This document shows positions 55,071-64,000 of a DNA stretch of 64,000 bases, in pieces. A model generated the notes under the pieces. The model was not told where the DNA came from, did no database searches, and was given only the letters and a program-made list of their open reading frames with translations. The number at the start of each line of letters is the position of its first letter. Within the stretch, counting starts at the first letter, position 1. This DNA is from Nemopilema nomurai (Eukaryota > Cnidaria > Scyphozoa > Rhizostomeae > Rhizostomatidae). The stretch lies in NCBI GenBank assembly GCA_003864495.1, contig PEDN01001356.1, forward strand, positions 1 to 64,000, written 5' to 3'. The translations under genes were made by a program, and so were the position numbers.

Positions 55071-56398
55071 TTATATCATTGCTCTTCTTTTCTTTGCTGG
55101 GTGTATACTGACAGAAATACCTTCTTCGTTTACAAACTCTATTTCCACCTCTCTCTCAGAAGGCTTTTCAATCAATGATATGTTTCTTTTTTTGCCTGAC
55201 CTACTCTGACTTGCTGGTTTACTACAGGAAAATGCACCTGATGAATAATGTTCTCCTGTTTTAGTGCCCTTTTTTCTCGTGTCTTAAGGTCCTTCTGCGT
55301 TTTTGGTATGAAGTTTTGCACTTCCTGCTTGCATTAAAAATTCTTTTTGCATTTTCATTTCTTAACAGCTTGATTGTATCAACCCCAGGCTCTGTTCTCC
55401 CCATTGCTTTTAGCAAGTTGATCTGGCTTCCTGCTCCCTGGTCCCAAATCAGCACTGCATTAGCACAGGCAGAATTCATCTTGCGATTGCCGCAAAAAAC
55501 TCGTTTTGGACACTTATTCCAAAGAATATTGTTCAAAGCTTCGTTCTGGTTTTGCGTGTAACCCTTCAAGCATCGTTGTAGAAGTGACGTCTCAGACAAT
55601 CTTTCAAAAATTGGCTTCAATTCATTTCTGAACACATTAGGTAGGCACTTTGATGGCTTGTATGTATTTGTTCCGCTTGTAATATCTCTCTGGTATTTAC
55701 ACCAGCAATCCTTTCCAGAAGGACAGAACTTGTGTTGTACAGCAAAATCCTCACTCGGCACTTAATCATGTGAAAAAAATTGCCCAGATGGCATTTTCCA
55801 TTGCTTTCACATTGCCAAGGTTGTTGCGAATAGCAAGACCATAATAGTTTTGAATTGAATCTATAACTACATCAGTGAGTCTACTATGTCCTCCAACTGT
55901 AGCACCATCTTCAAGCTTTCTGCCTTTGGATTTATTCTTATATTTTCTTAGGTTGCTTCCCATGCGTTTTTGTATATGGCCAATACAATCTTCCTTTGAA
56001 ATTTGGTATTCTGAGCCATATTCTTCAAACAATGCCGTGGAAACTTCTGAAAATGATGAAGAGTCTCCATCCCCCACATAAGTGGTGTATGTTAGCTTAT
56101 GCTTTGCCACTGAACGTTTGAAAATAGTGATTGCTGCTTCTTTTTCCATTGCTTCAGACGACAGTGTGTGATTTATGAGGCATTTGTCTTTGTGCTTATC
56201 AAACCAGCTTTTAAATTTCCCTGACTCTTTGTCCCATTTTGCTCTGGCCTTGCATTCAAAGCAAACTTTTGATTTGACCTCGTAATCAAGAACCTCCCCT
56301 GTCTCAACTGCCATGACAAATACCACACCATGCAAGGAAGAATGCCCATAGCGTTTTTGCCAAGTACCATCTACAGAAACAGCAATCTTCCTCGACAT
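55071..56398 (-). pseudogene. Mutator-like (Pfam Mutator) transposase
   Basis: From an acceptor-like cttag the exon opens MSRKIAVSVDGTWQKRYGHS (first acidic block), then VLDYEVKSKVCFECKARAKW, TYTTYVGDGDSSSFSEVSTA (second), EDCIGHIQKRMGSNLRKYKN and NYYGLAIRNNLGNVKAMENA. After a frame change in a run of seven T (about 55790) and a TAA it continues EDFAVQHKFCPSGKDCWCKY, LKGYTQNQNEALNNILWNKC (third acidic block) and RRRTLRHEKKG. Another frame change in AAAAAAGGG (about 55270) leads to a tail ending in PAKKRRAMI, stop at 55071. The family is the one Pfam names Mutator-like transposase; it differs from classical MULE. The upstream exon lies beyond the ISL2EU sequence starting near 56575. Confidence 0.83.
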
Positions 56399-56574
56399 CT
56401 AAGTTTTTACATTCTCTTAGTCGGACATCCGGGTACTTGAGAATGTAATTGCATAGCAACGCACGCAAAGGGGAAAACAAACGTGGCTTTGAAGCTTTCC
56501 CAACAGTGTATCTGAAACCGTCCTGAGTGTAGCTCTCCAGAAATACGAAAAAATTGGCATTTGAAATTGAAAAA

Positions 56575-56600
56575 ATGGTAAAAAGCTGTTGCGTGTTTAA
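56575..56600 (+). pseudogene. ISL2EU transposase THAP exon, first 26 bases (left of Kolobok)
   Basis: ATG at 56575 opens MVKSCCVF and the reading frame then enters TTAA at 56597-56600, where the Kolobok element begins. The same exon resumes at 62112 right of the element, in frame, with NCTNNKAKNGDLSFYMIP. CCVFNC supplies the first Cys pair of the THAP zinc finger. Confidence 0.88.
56597..56600 (+). repeat. Left TTAA target duplication of Kolobok
   Basis: TTAA immediately before the TIR at 56601; repeated at 62108-62111. TTAA is the known Kolobok target site. Confidence 0.9.
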
Positions 56601-56620
56601 AGAGGATATGACACGAAAAT
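56601..56620 (+). repeat. Left Kolobok TIR (20 bp)
   Basis: AGAGGATATGACACGAAAAT, exact reverse complement of 62088-62107. Confidence 0.93.
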
Positions 56621-57213
56621 AATATTAGGTTTATTTCAACCAAGTTTAACGCGCAGATTTCAAAACTTTTTTCCTTTTTTCGATACGATATCTAGTTCAT
56701 GAAATATTCGGTTTTAAATTCGGAATTTCGCATACTTCGATGGCAGAATTTGAACGCGGTCAGAAATTTGGCGCCAGAAGTCTGTGACGTCAGATGTTGG
56801 ACAGAATAAGCGTGCTTTGTTGTGTTAGATTGCCACCTACATGTTAAGTGCGAAATGAAATCCGCTTGCAATAATTTCCTGTTGTTTACTTCTGTGACAA
56901 ATTATCAGCTTTTTTGAATAACTGTTGAATACGTATTCAGGAAATTTCGTAAAGGTAATTTTTGGAGGATTTACGTTTGCCAATAGCTTGCACAATAATG
57001 CCGTCACGTCCCTCAACTTCCATACTAATCTTTGTATGCATGATTATGTGCGTTGATTATTGAGATTTCCGACTTTTTAATAATTGAAAAAACCTTTTGA
57101 GTTCACAAAAGTATAAAATAGGGGCGTAAGATGCTTTCAGGCAGTTTTCAGTTCAGAACATCAGCTCAAAACAACGAGATTTGAAACAAGATTTCGAATT
57201 CAAATCAATAAGT

Positions 57214-60200
57214 ATGCAAGAATCTACAAGGCCGACAAACAAAATAGTGAAACGTGGGGGGCAATATTGCGTTGCCGGATTACCAAATGGGGAGAGCTGT
57301 ACAAACAGTAGTTTGACGCCAGGTATTAGTATGCACCGTTTTCCAAGTAAAAACCTCGATTTGCGAAGGCAATGGATTCGTTTCGTCAGAAGACATCGTG
57401 CCAATTTCAATCACCAAGCCTACTCGATCGGCCCTTACCTGTGCTCAGATCATTTTGAGCGCTCTTGCTATGAAAAACCGTTTGCTTTAGAGCTTCCTGG
57501 TTTTGACAGTTCCAAAACGAAGAGGACTTTAAAAAAGGATGGTATTCCAACTGTATTCGACACACGAGGACGAAGCCAGGCATTTAGTGAATCGTCTTCA
57601 AAGGTGGCAAGAAACAGAAGAACTGTGAGTATAAAATATACCTTTGAGCTTTATCTATGTACAGTCTCTATGAAAATGACTCTCATCATTCTCAGATTCA
57701 AGGTTTTCGTAATTTTTTCAATAAAGTTTTTTAACAAACTATATATTAGTTTCTTAAAATTTACCATTTCCTCAATTTTAGTTGTTAAGAGGAATCAAAC
57801 AGCACGAACACGCTAACAAAAATGAATGTGCTTCAGGACAGTTCGATGAAGAGATAGAAGAGGTTGAGGTAGGCGAAAATGCGTTCACAATTGGAGACTC
57901 TTTCACCATCGGGGAACAGCACAACGATTCTGAAGAACATGTAGACGTTGTTCCATTGCAGTGCCAAGTTCATCTGACAGGTGCCCCCGTACACACATGC
58001 CCCACATGCATAACCCCTCAACGAGAAGAGGTTCAAGGAAATATTAGAACACATACGGCAATACAGGTGGCAATGATGTGCAAGAAATGCACTGAAACAC
58101 GGAAAAAAATTCAGAACCTAAGACGTCAGAACAACAGGCTAAAACATGTTATAAGGACACTACGGGAAGGCAGCGAAAAGAATGTAAGTAAAGCTAAAGA
58201 TAAATCTGCATCATTTCTCGACTTTAGACTGTTCCAGGAGCTTTTAAATTTCTATTTTCACAAAGTAAATTTGTTAAAACTATATATGCAAAAAGTCAGT
58301 GGGCTTTCACCCTGTCATCTAGAAAAACGTGATAGTTAGAAATTTGAAGCCAAGGACAATGAGCCTTTTCTGGATATATGCCCAAGAGAAGGGGGTTCTG
58401 TACACACATCCCACTGAGAAGGCTTGGAAATGCTAGTACAATAAGTCGTATCTATTAATCTGTTATTTTCTAGGAAGATAGCGGTAACCCTATTCCTGTT
58501 GAGGATATACTTCATGCTGAAGAGTCAAATGAAAATTTATCAGAAGACGAGGACAGCGAATGGAAAGTTGATGAAGCAGACAGTTCTCCTAGTGACATGT
58601 CAGATAGTGATGGGACTGATTTTGATGATTATGATTATGATGATACACATGAAAAGAGGCAACAAGTGAGGTAATGCTACATATTCTGCTGAGCCAATTT
58701 TTCATTAGCCAAGCAACAAATAACAAAAAGTCCTTTTTTCCCTTCCATATGTTGTATAATATTTTGACAAAATTATCATTTTTATGTGATGTAGGGAATG
58801 TCAGGGAAATGCATTAATATATATCTTTTTTGTATCTTTATCGCAGAATTGACCAAAATGCAACTCCAGAAAAAGAACCCAAGTTTATTGTATTTTATAC
58901 AATGCTACTACAAGTCTTTTCAATCCTCTGTTTCAAGTGTAAAAAAACTAAGCCAGGAGTCAGAATGGAGCAGAATGGGACAATGGTAACTGTTTATCAG
59001 AGTTGCATCGAATGTGGGAAAGACTGTTGGAAATGGAGGTCACAACCATACGTTCTTGGTCGTTATCCAGCTGGTAACATCTTGCTTAGTCTCAGCACTC
59101 TTACAGCAGGAGCATCAATCAGCAAACTGCTATTAATTTTCAGACACTTCGGCCTTGCCACTTACAGTGCACATACTTTTTTCCGTCATCAAAAAAAGTT
59201 TGTTTTCCCTGCAATTCTCCGTCACTGGGAGCTATATAGAGCATCATTGCTGACTGAGCTTCATGGTGTTAAAGACATTGTCCTATGTGGCGATGGTCGA
59301 TTCGATTCGATGGGGCATTCAGCAAAATATGGCACTTACACGATGTATTGTGACAATATAAAAAAAATCATACACTTTGAATTGGTTCAGGTAATGGAAA
59401 AATCATAAACCATTTTTTCTATCATCTAATTTATTTGTAAGTGACTTGTTACAGAAAGCCCAAACTTAACAATTTCCTTTCTTTATTTCGAATAATTCGG
59501 TACATGCAACATGAAAAAAGCCAAACAGATAGAAACTTAATTTTTAAAGTAAGTTAATTAATAAGATTGTTTTCAAATGGAATCAAATATCTAGCATTAA
59601 AAAATCATTAATAAGGTCAAATATCAAGTCTTGAACCTTATAAAACCAAGAGAAAGCACTGGATTGGACTTCAAATGTGTCTATTTGTAGACAAAATTAA
59701 ATACTGTTGTTATAAGCCATCAACCATAAACTTGTATCTTCATATTTGTGTGTTTAATAACCTGACATCAATTTCAACTTTGAATTAAACTGATGTACAT
59801 TTTCACCCTCTTTATTTTATTTCCTGTATAGTCAAATGAATGCAAAGGTAGTTCCAATATGGAGTTGCTTGGTGCTAAGCGATGTTTCGGATACCTAAAT
59901 GATGCCGGGATAGAGGTCTCCAATTTTATATCAGACAGACACAGAGGAGTGGCCAAATGGATAAGGGAGTCTTTACCACATGTCCATCATTATTATGATA
60001 TTTGGCATGTTGCACGCACCTTAACCAAGAAGGTAACAATAGCTAGCAAGGAGAGAAATTGTGAGATATTGGGTACCTGGTGTTCAACAATCCGCAACCA
60101 CCTCTTTTGGTGTGCAACATCGACAAAGGAAAAAGTATGCTGATAAGATGCCTGCATCCTTGGTGAGCAGATTTGAAAGAACAAAAAGTAAGAAAGAGGC

Positions 60201-60539
60201 TGTAAAAGAATATAAAAAAAGGAGAACACTATTTCAACCATTATACCCTTCAGGTAATATACTTAATTGGCCAGAAAATATTGTTTTATTTGCCTTTTCA
60301 TTTAAAGTTTTGTTGATTAATCATTAAAACTGTATGATGAAAAATTTTGCCATTTTTTATTCTAAATTTAATAATCAATGTTTATCTTACCAGAAAATGA
60401 TCAATACAAACTCCAAGAAGATTTGGTAGCTGAGCAAGCATGCAACAGAGCTGATCGTTTGCCAAAAAGAAAGGCCCCTTCATGCAAAAAATGTGGCCAA
60501 TTGATGAAAGGACATTCTAAGACTTTATGCAAAGAATGA
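57214..60539 (+). pseudogene. THAP-Kolobok transposase, internally deleted
   Basis: Exons inferred from GT-AG signals: 57214-57624, 57781-58183, 58474-58670, 58847-59390, 59832-60253, 60394-60539. Exon 1 is a THAP finger (GGQYCVAGLPNGESC, GISMHRFPSK, WIRFVRRHR, LCSDHF, GIPTVF). Exon 2 has two Cys pairs and a coiled coil. Exon 3 is strongly acidic. Exon 4 holds CFKCKKT, CGKDCWKWRSQP, NILLSLSTLTAG and the first catalytic block CGDGRFDSMGHSAKYGTYTM. Exon 5 has FISDRHRGVAKWI (second Asp), HHYYDIWHVARTLTKKV and RNHLFWCAT, then an out-of-frame jump at about 60120 to RKKYADKMPASLVSRFERTK. The missing stretch normally contains the last catalytic acid. The final exon ends CKKCGQLMKGHSKTLCKE. Confidence 0.87.
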
Positions 60540-60611
60540 CTTAAAGAATTATATACACTTGCATGAAATTAAATATAACAAAAGCTAATTGTATAAAGAT
60601 AATCTATGTTA

Positions 60612-61834
60612 TTAGTTACGTTCTTCTGCATTTTTATATCCAATCTTCTGGTTAGACATAAACTTTTCACGGACGTTATGATAAATGCATGCAGGCAGAG
60701 GCCGTGTATTGTCCCATCCCATGTATCCAAATATCCAGCGTGCTAACCAGCGATAAGAAACTGCACGAAGATACCTGATACAGAAAAAAAATACCAATAT
60801 ATAATATATATGTGTATATATAAATATCATATATAAATTTATATACTATATTTAGATATGTATATATATATTCAGATATTTAGATATATATATATATTCA
60901 GTAAATGAACTTCAAATTAGAGATGTCTACAGTAAATTAACATAGAACTCACATAGATATTTAAATAGGCTGATGATTCCTCGTTAAAAGGACGAAACGC
61001 GTTCCAGAAAAATAATAAATTGTCTTTTGCCATGGTGAAACAAAAGTTTAGTTATTATATATATATATTTATGCAATATATGTAGTATCAGTATAAAATG
61101 TTAGTTTATTAGTATAAATTAGCATACTAGTATATACTATATTATATATGTACACATACTTCTTTCACTAAAAGGATCAATTATGAATCAACAAAAAGAA
61201 TCAAATTTGATGTCTATCTATTTCAGCCTAAACTTGACAATAAAACTTTGTACATACTCATTTTCTGTTACATTTGCCCTTTTCTTGTAGGGCTTTCCAT
61301 CCTTTTTCCGAAGCAATGGACCAACGTTTCTAAGGACATTTATATTTGTAAAAGCCCTGTAGTCTTCATGAAGGGTCACACACTTTATTTCATCAGATTG
61401 GCCGTTAAAAACGACTTTTCCATAAGCAGGTGCCACTTCATGGCAGCAACGGTACTCTCTGGCACTTTCCAAGTTCGCTGCTGAGCATTTGCCGCACACA
61501 CACCTAAAAAAGAGCTGCAGTTGTATCGTTGTACCGGCATGAAAGGTTGGATAATTTGAACTATTTAAAAAACAGCGAAAACAAAAACCACTCACCATTG
61601 ATCTACAGTTAGGTTCCCCGTCTGTCTTTCGCGAAAAGTTTCTGGAGATATCCCATCTTCATCCTCCGGTTGTTCTCCGTCATTAGGCCTAGGCCCATCA
61701 TCGCCTTCGTCGTCCGTACTAGCCAAAGGCTCGTTTAAGTAGGGCAGATAATCTCCGCCATAAGCTCCATATAGTTCTTCATCACTTGCAGAATGATTCG
61801 ATGTCATAGAAGAGCCTGATTCGCTTGTAGACAT
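60612..61834 (-). CDS. P2RX7_C-like zinc protein of Kolobok (copy 1)
   Basis: Three exons. Exon 1: 61834-61596, from ATG 61834 (MSTSESGSSM), a Ser/Asp/Glu-rich acidic leader ending TVDQW across the donor gtgagt. Exon 2: 61503-61258, CVCGKCSAANLESAREYRCC, then IKCVTLHEDYRAFTNINVLR, ending at donor gtatgt. Exon 3: 60774-60612, YLRAVSYRWLARWIFGYMGW, then PLPACIYHNVREKF. The Cys-rich pattern matches the cytoplasmic domain of P2X7 receptors (P2RX7_C), but there is no channel part. All frames join cleanly, so this gene looks intact. It converges on the transposase. Exon 2 phase and boundaries match copy 2 at 33717-34277. Function in transposition is unknown. Confidence 0.85.
60790..61160. repeat. 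AT-rich microsatellite tracts within Kolobok
   Basis: TA-rich runs at about 60796-60900 and 61055-61075 inside the intron between exons 2 and 3 of the P2RX7_C-like gene. Confidence 0.75.
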
Positions 61835-62087
61835 AATTATAAATTGTGCCTTCACGTTAATCGATACACCGTACTTGCTTTCAAACCTTTACCCTCGAGA
61901 ATATGTCCAACACCTGACGTCACGTCCGGGCGTACGTCCTCAAAACCCGACCCAGTCTTCTGGGACATGAATTTCACAAAACTTCATGGCTAAATCCCTT
62001 AATTTCAGAAAATCTATAACGAATTAGCATTTTTCGATTTAATTTTTGAAATCAGCATCAAGGATTTGATCTATAATAGAATTTTGC

Positions 62088-62107
62088 ATTTTCGTGTCAT
62101 ATCCTCT
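62088..62107 (-). repeat. Right Kolobok TIR (20 bp)
   Basis: ATTTTCGTGTCATATCCTCT, perfect inverted copy of 56601-56620. Confidence 0.93.
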
Positions 62108-62111
62108 TTAA
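62108..62111 (+). repeat. Right TTAA target duplication of Kolobok
   Basis: TTAA directly after the right TIR. Confidence 0.9.
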
Positions 62112-63960
62112 TTGTACAAATAATAAAGCGAAAAATGGAGACCTCTCATTTTACATGATCCCAAGCCAAGCGACTGAACCAGAGCGAAGAGTGCTATGGT
62201 TAAAAGCAATTAATCGGGGAACGGAAGAAGCAAGAGGGAAACTATGGGAGCCAAGATCAGACTACACCTACGTTTGCTCTGCTCATTTTATATCAGGTGA
62301 GTTTATGATCACAAATATTAGTTATTTGCATGAAAACTTACTACGGTACGATGAAATACTTACGAGGAACTCATCGTACGTAGGCCTAGTTTCTACTTAT
62401 GCACGCTTCAAAGCTTGAACTGTTCTAACTTTCTTCAGGTAAAAAAAACAACGATATGAATCATCCAGATTATGTTCCATCCAAGTTCCCACATATAAGC
62501 AAGTCAGACTCCCCAGGAAAGAGAAAATTGGAAAGGTTTGAACGAGCTCAAAGCAAGAAGAGAGGCGAGTTTTACATTTAATTTATTCAAGATTTCATGC
62601 CGTTTTCTAGGATAATAAGCGAAAGATGTAAAGATAATTTTAGTTTGTTAATGAATTAGCTTCTATAATTTTTTCTTAATTTTACGTATATATATATTAT
62701 ATATATTTATTTTCAAATTTATGCATATGTTATATGTATTATACTTTTCATATTCAGACATACAATATCCAATGCAAAAGAAATCAAGACCAATAGAAGC
62801 TGCAAGTTGCATCGATATGTCAGAAGATGTAGAGGAACTTTCACTTATCAATGTTATCGAGAATGAAAGTGAGGGGCAATTGGTTCAATCAATTTCAGAG
62901 GAAGCATTGTCATCGTCAATGTTCCCAAATGAAAAACAAATGTTAAATATGGAAATTAATTCGCTACGGAAGGAACGGGATGAAGCTATTGCCAGAGTTG
63001 CAGAACTGGAGGAAATCATTAGAAGCAGCAACTTGTCTGTGAATACTGTTGAAGGGAATGATGAAAAATGTAAAATGTTTATAGGCATTAGCTGGGAAGT
63101 TTTTAAAAAGTTGTTTGATTACCTCAATAGTTTTATTTCCTCCAGAACAACAACTAAGGGTAGCCTACCCCTCATTGATCAGCTGTTTGTGACTCTCATT
63201 AGGCTGAGACACAATTTAACATTTGATTTCTTGGCAGCTGTGAGAGGGATAAAAAAAACAACTGCTATTGATTACTTCTGGAAATGGATTGATCTATTGT
63301 ATTCAAAAATTGGATTCCTTGTTAAATGTCAAGACCGTGACAGAATATTTGAATTGATTCCACCAGTGTTTAAGATAAAATTTCCAAGACTAACTTGCAT
63401 CATTGACTGTTTCGAAATTTTCATTGATGCACCCAAAAATCTGAAGGCTCGGGCCCAGTGCTGGAGTAGTTACAAAAATCATTGCACTGTCAAAGTTTTT
63501 ATTTCATTCAGTCCTCTCGGGCATATAAATTACCTTTCTAAGGTTTATGGAGGACGAGCATCTGATGTTCAAATTGTCAGAGAATCAGACTTCATGACCT
63601 ATAATTACCATCTACCAGGAGACCAAATTTTGGCAGATAGGGGTTTTATGCTTCGAGATGACATGGCAGCAGCCTGCGGTGCCCAACTCCTGGTTCCTGC
63701 TTTCACCAAAGGCAGGAAACAACTAACAGCTGAAGAAGTTGAAACATCTAGAAAAATTTCTTCTGTCAGAATTCACATTGAACGGGTCATAGGTTTGCTA
63801 AAAAACCGCTACACCATTCTAAAAGGTCCTTTACCAATTCGTAATGTTAAACAAATAATTGAAGAAATAGATGGGAAGACAAGTCACTTGCATTGACAAA
63901 GTTGTTAGAGTGTGTGCTTCACTTGTTAATCTTGGTGAAAGCATTGTTTATAGTGAATGA
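62112..63960 (+). pseudogene. ISL2EU THAP/DDE transposase (copy E), split by Kolobok
   Basis: The THAP exon resumes at 62112 and ends at 62296 (LSFYMIPSQ, WLKAINRG, YVCSAHFISG, donor gtgagt). Exon 2: 62439-62564 (HPDYVPSKFPHIS, basic tail), ending at a non-standard gcgagt donor. Exon 3 from 62758: acidic stretch, coiled coil (INSLRKERDEAIARVAELEE), HTH (FDFLAAVRGIKKTTAIDYFW), and DDE_4 core with CIIDCFEIFIDAPKNLKARA, YGGRASDVQIVRESDF, ILADRGFMLRDDMAAACGAQ and RIHIERVIGLLKNRY. All three acids are present. The frame closes at 63896, but the usual end (DKVVRVCASLVNLGESIVYS) lies in another frame to 63960, so one late frameshift is likely. Apart from the Kolobok insertion and this shift it is nearly intact. 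A SWIM/YqaJ partner would be expected beyond the right edge. Confidence 0.88.
62682..62712. repeat. AT microsatellite in ISL2EU intron 2
   Basis: A (TA)n-rich run, tatatatatattatatatatt, in the intron before exon 3 of the ISL2EU transposase. Confidence 0.75.
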
Positions 63961-64000
63961 ATTCAGTTTTTTTTAAGAAACAGAAGAACAATTTTGGTGT

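Larger units (their letters stand above)
56601..62107. mobile_element. Kolobok DNA transposon with exact ends (copy 1)
   Basis: A 5,507-bp element with perfect 20-bp TIRs (AGAGGATATGACACGAAAAT) and TTAA duplications. It carries a plus-strand THAP/Kolobok transposase gene (57214-60539) and a convergent minus-strand P2RX7_C-like gene (60612-61834), separated by about 70 bp. The transposase has an internal deletion near 60120, so this copy is probably not autonomous. It is inserted in the first THAP exon of an ISL2EU transposase. Confidence 0.94.

Noticed and set aside
60970..61005. CTGATGA, small hairpin, CGAAAC arrangement resembling a hammerhead ribozyme core
   Set aside because: Stem II is plausible (tcct/agga), but no stem III or cleavage-site context follows the GAAAC. 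Similar hairpin-plus-cgaaacgcgt motifs are common in animal repeats without ribozyme activity.
1..64000. CRISPR arrays, tRNA or rRNA genes, bacterial operons, conserved host genes
   Set aside because: None seen. The only regular direct repeats are the 195-bp array and transposon-internal duplications, and every well-supported protein is transposon-related.

Overview
The window is eukaryotic, AT-rich metazoan DNA, almost certainly from an invertebrate. The genes are split by introns with GT-AG signals. Nearly every recognisable protein belongs to a transposable element family typical of cnidarian, sponge, mollusc and similar genomes: THAP-type ISL2EU, P and Kolobok elements, PIF/Harbinger, piggyBac, MULE, KDZ, a Mutator-like family, BEL/Pao and Gypsy. 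I found no convincing host gene, no rRNA or tRNA gene and no CRISPR array. Phylum cannot be fixed from this sequence alone.

Layout. 1-5.5 kb: a 195-bp tandem array leading into a broken ISL2EU transposase, then a convergent YqaJ nuclease gene and a second broken SWIM/YqaJ gene. 6.4-14.1 kb: a decayed P-element transposase split by a complete 5,308-bp element (7080-12387) with 784-bp terminal inverted repeats, a 9-bp target duplication and a gene of the DUF6589 type ending in a RING finger. 14.8-16.6 kb: an internally deleted Gypsy element. 17.5-22.4 kb: a BEL/Pao polyprotein, fused at its gag end to a two-gene Harbinger (22.4-24.6 kb). 26-31 kb: a MADF fragment, the C-terminal half of a piggyBac transposase, and a transposon-like gene of unknown superfamily. 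31-33.4 kb: an ISL2EU deletion derivative with both TIRs. 33.7-36.7 kb: a decayed Kolobok with a convergent P2RX7_C-like gene. 37.1-37.8 kb: a piggyBac N-terminal half. 38.7-45.1 kb: a second Harbinger split by a Gypsy element with 133-bp LTRs and a 5-bp TSD. 45.2-46.6 kb: another ISL2EU remnant. 47-49.3 kb: piggyBac joined to MULE. 50.4-54.4 kb: a multi-exon KDZ-type remnant. 55.1-56.4 kb: a Mutator-like transposase. 56.6-62.1 kb: a Kolobok element with exact ends, inserted inside the first THAP exon of another ISL2EU transposase that runs to the right edge.

Two themes stand out. First, at least three nested insertions can be resolved to the base: DUF6589-type element in P, Gypsy in Harbinger, Kolobok in ISL2EU. 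In each the interrupted coding frame resumes across the target duplication, two of them over small pre-existing lesions. Second, several DNA transposons carry a second gene facing the transposase tail to tail: ISL2EU with SWIM/YqaJ nuclease, Kolobok with a P2RX7_C-like zinc protein (twice, with the same intron positions), and Harbinger with a Myb/MADF protein (twice). The most novel-looking unit is the 7080-12387 element: I do not know an established superfamily that combines this gene with very long TIRs and a 9-bp duplication. Assignments come from recognising motifs by eye; no database search was run.
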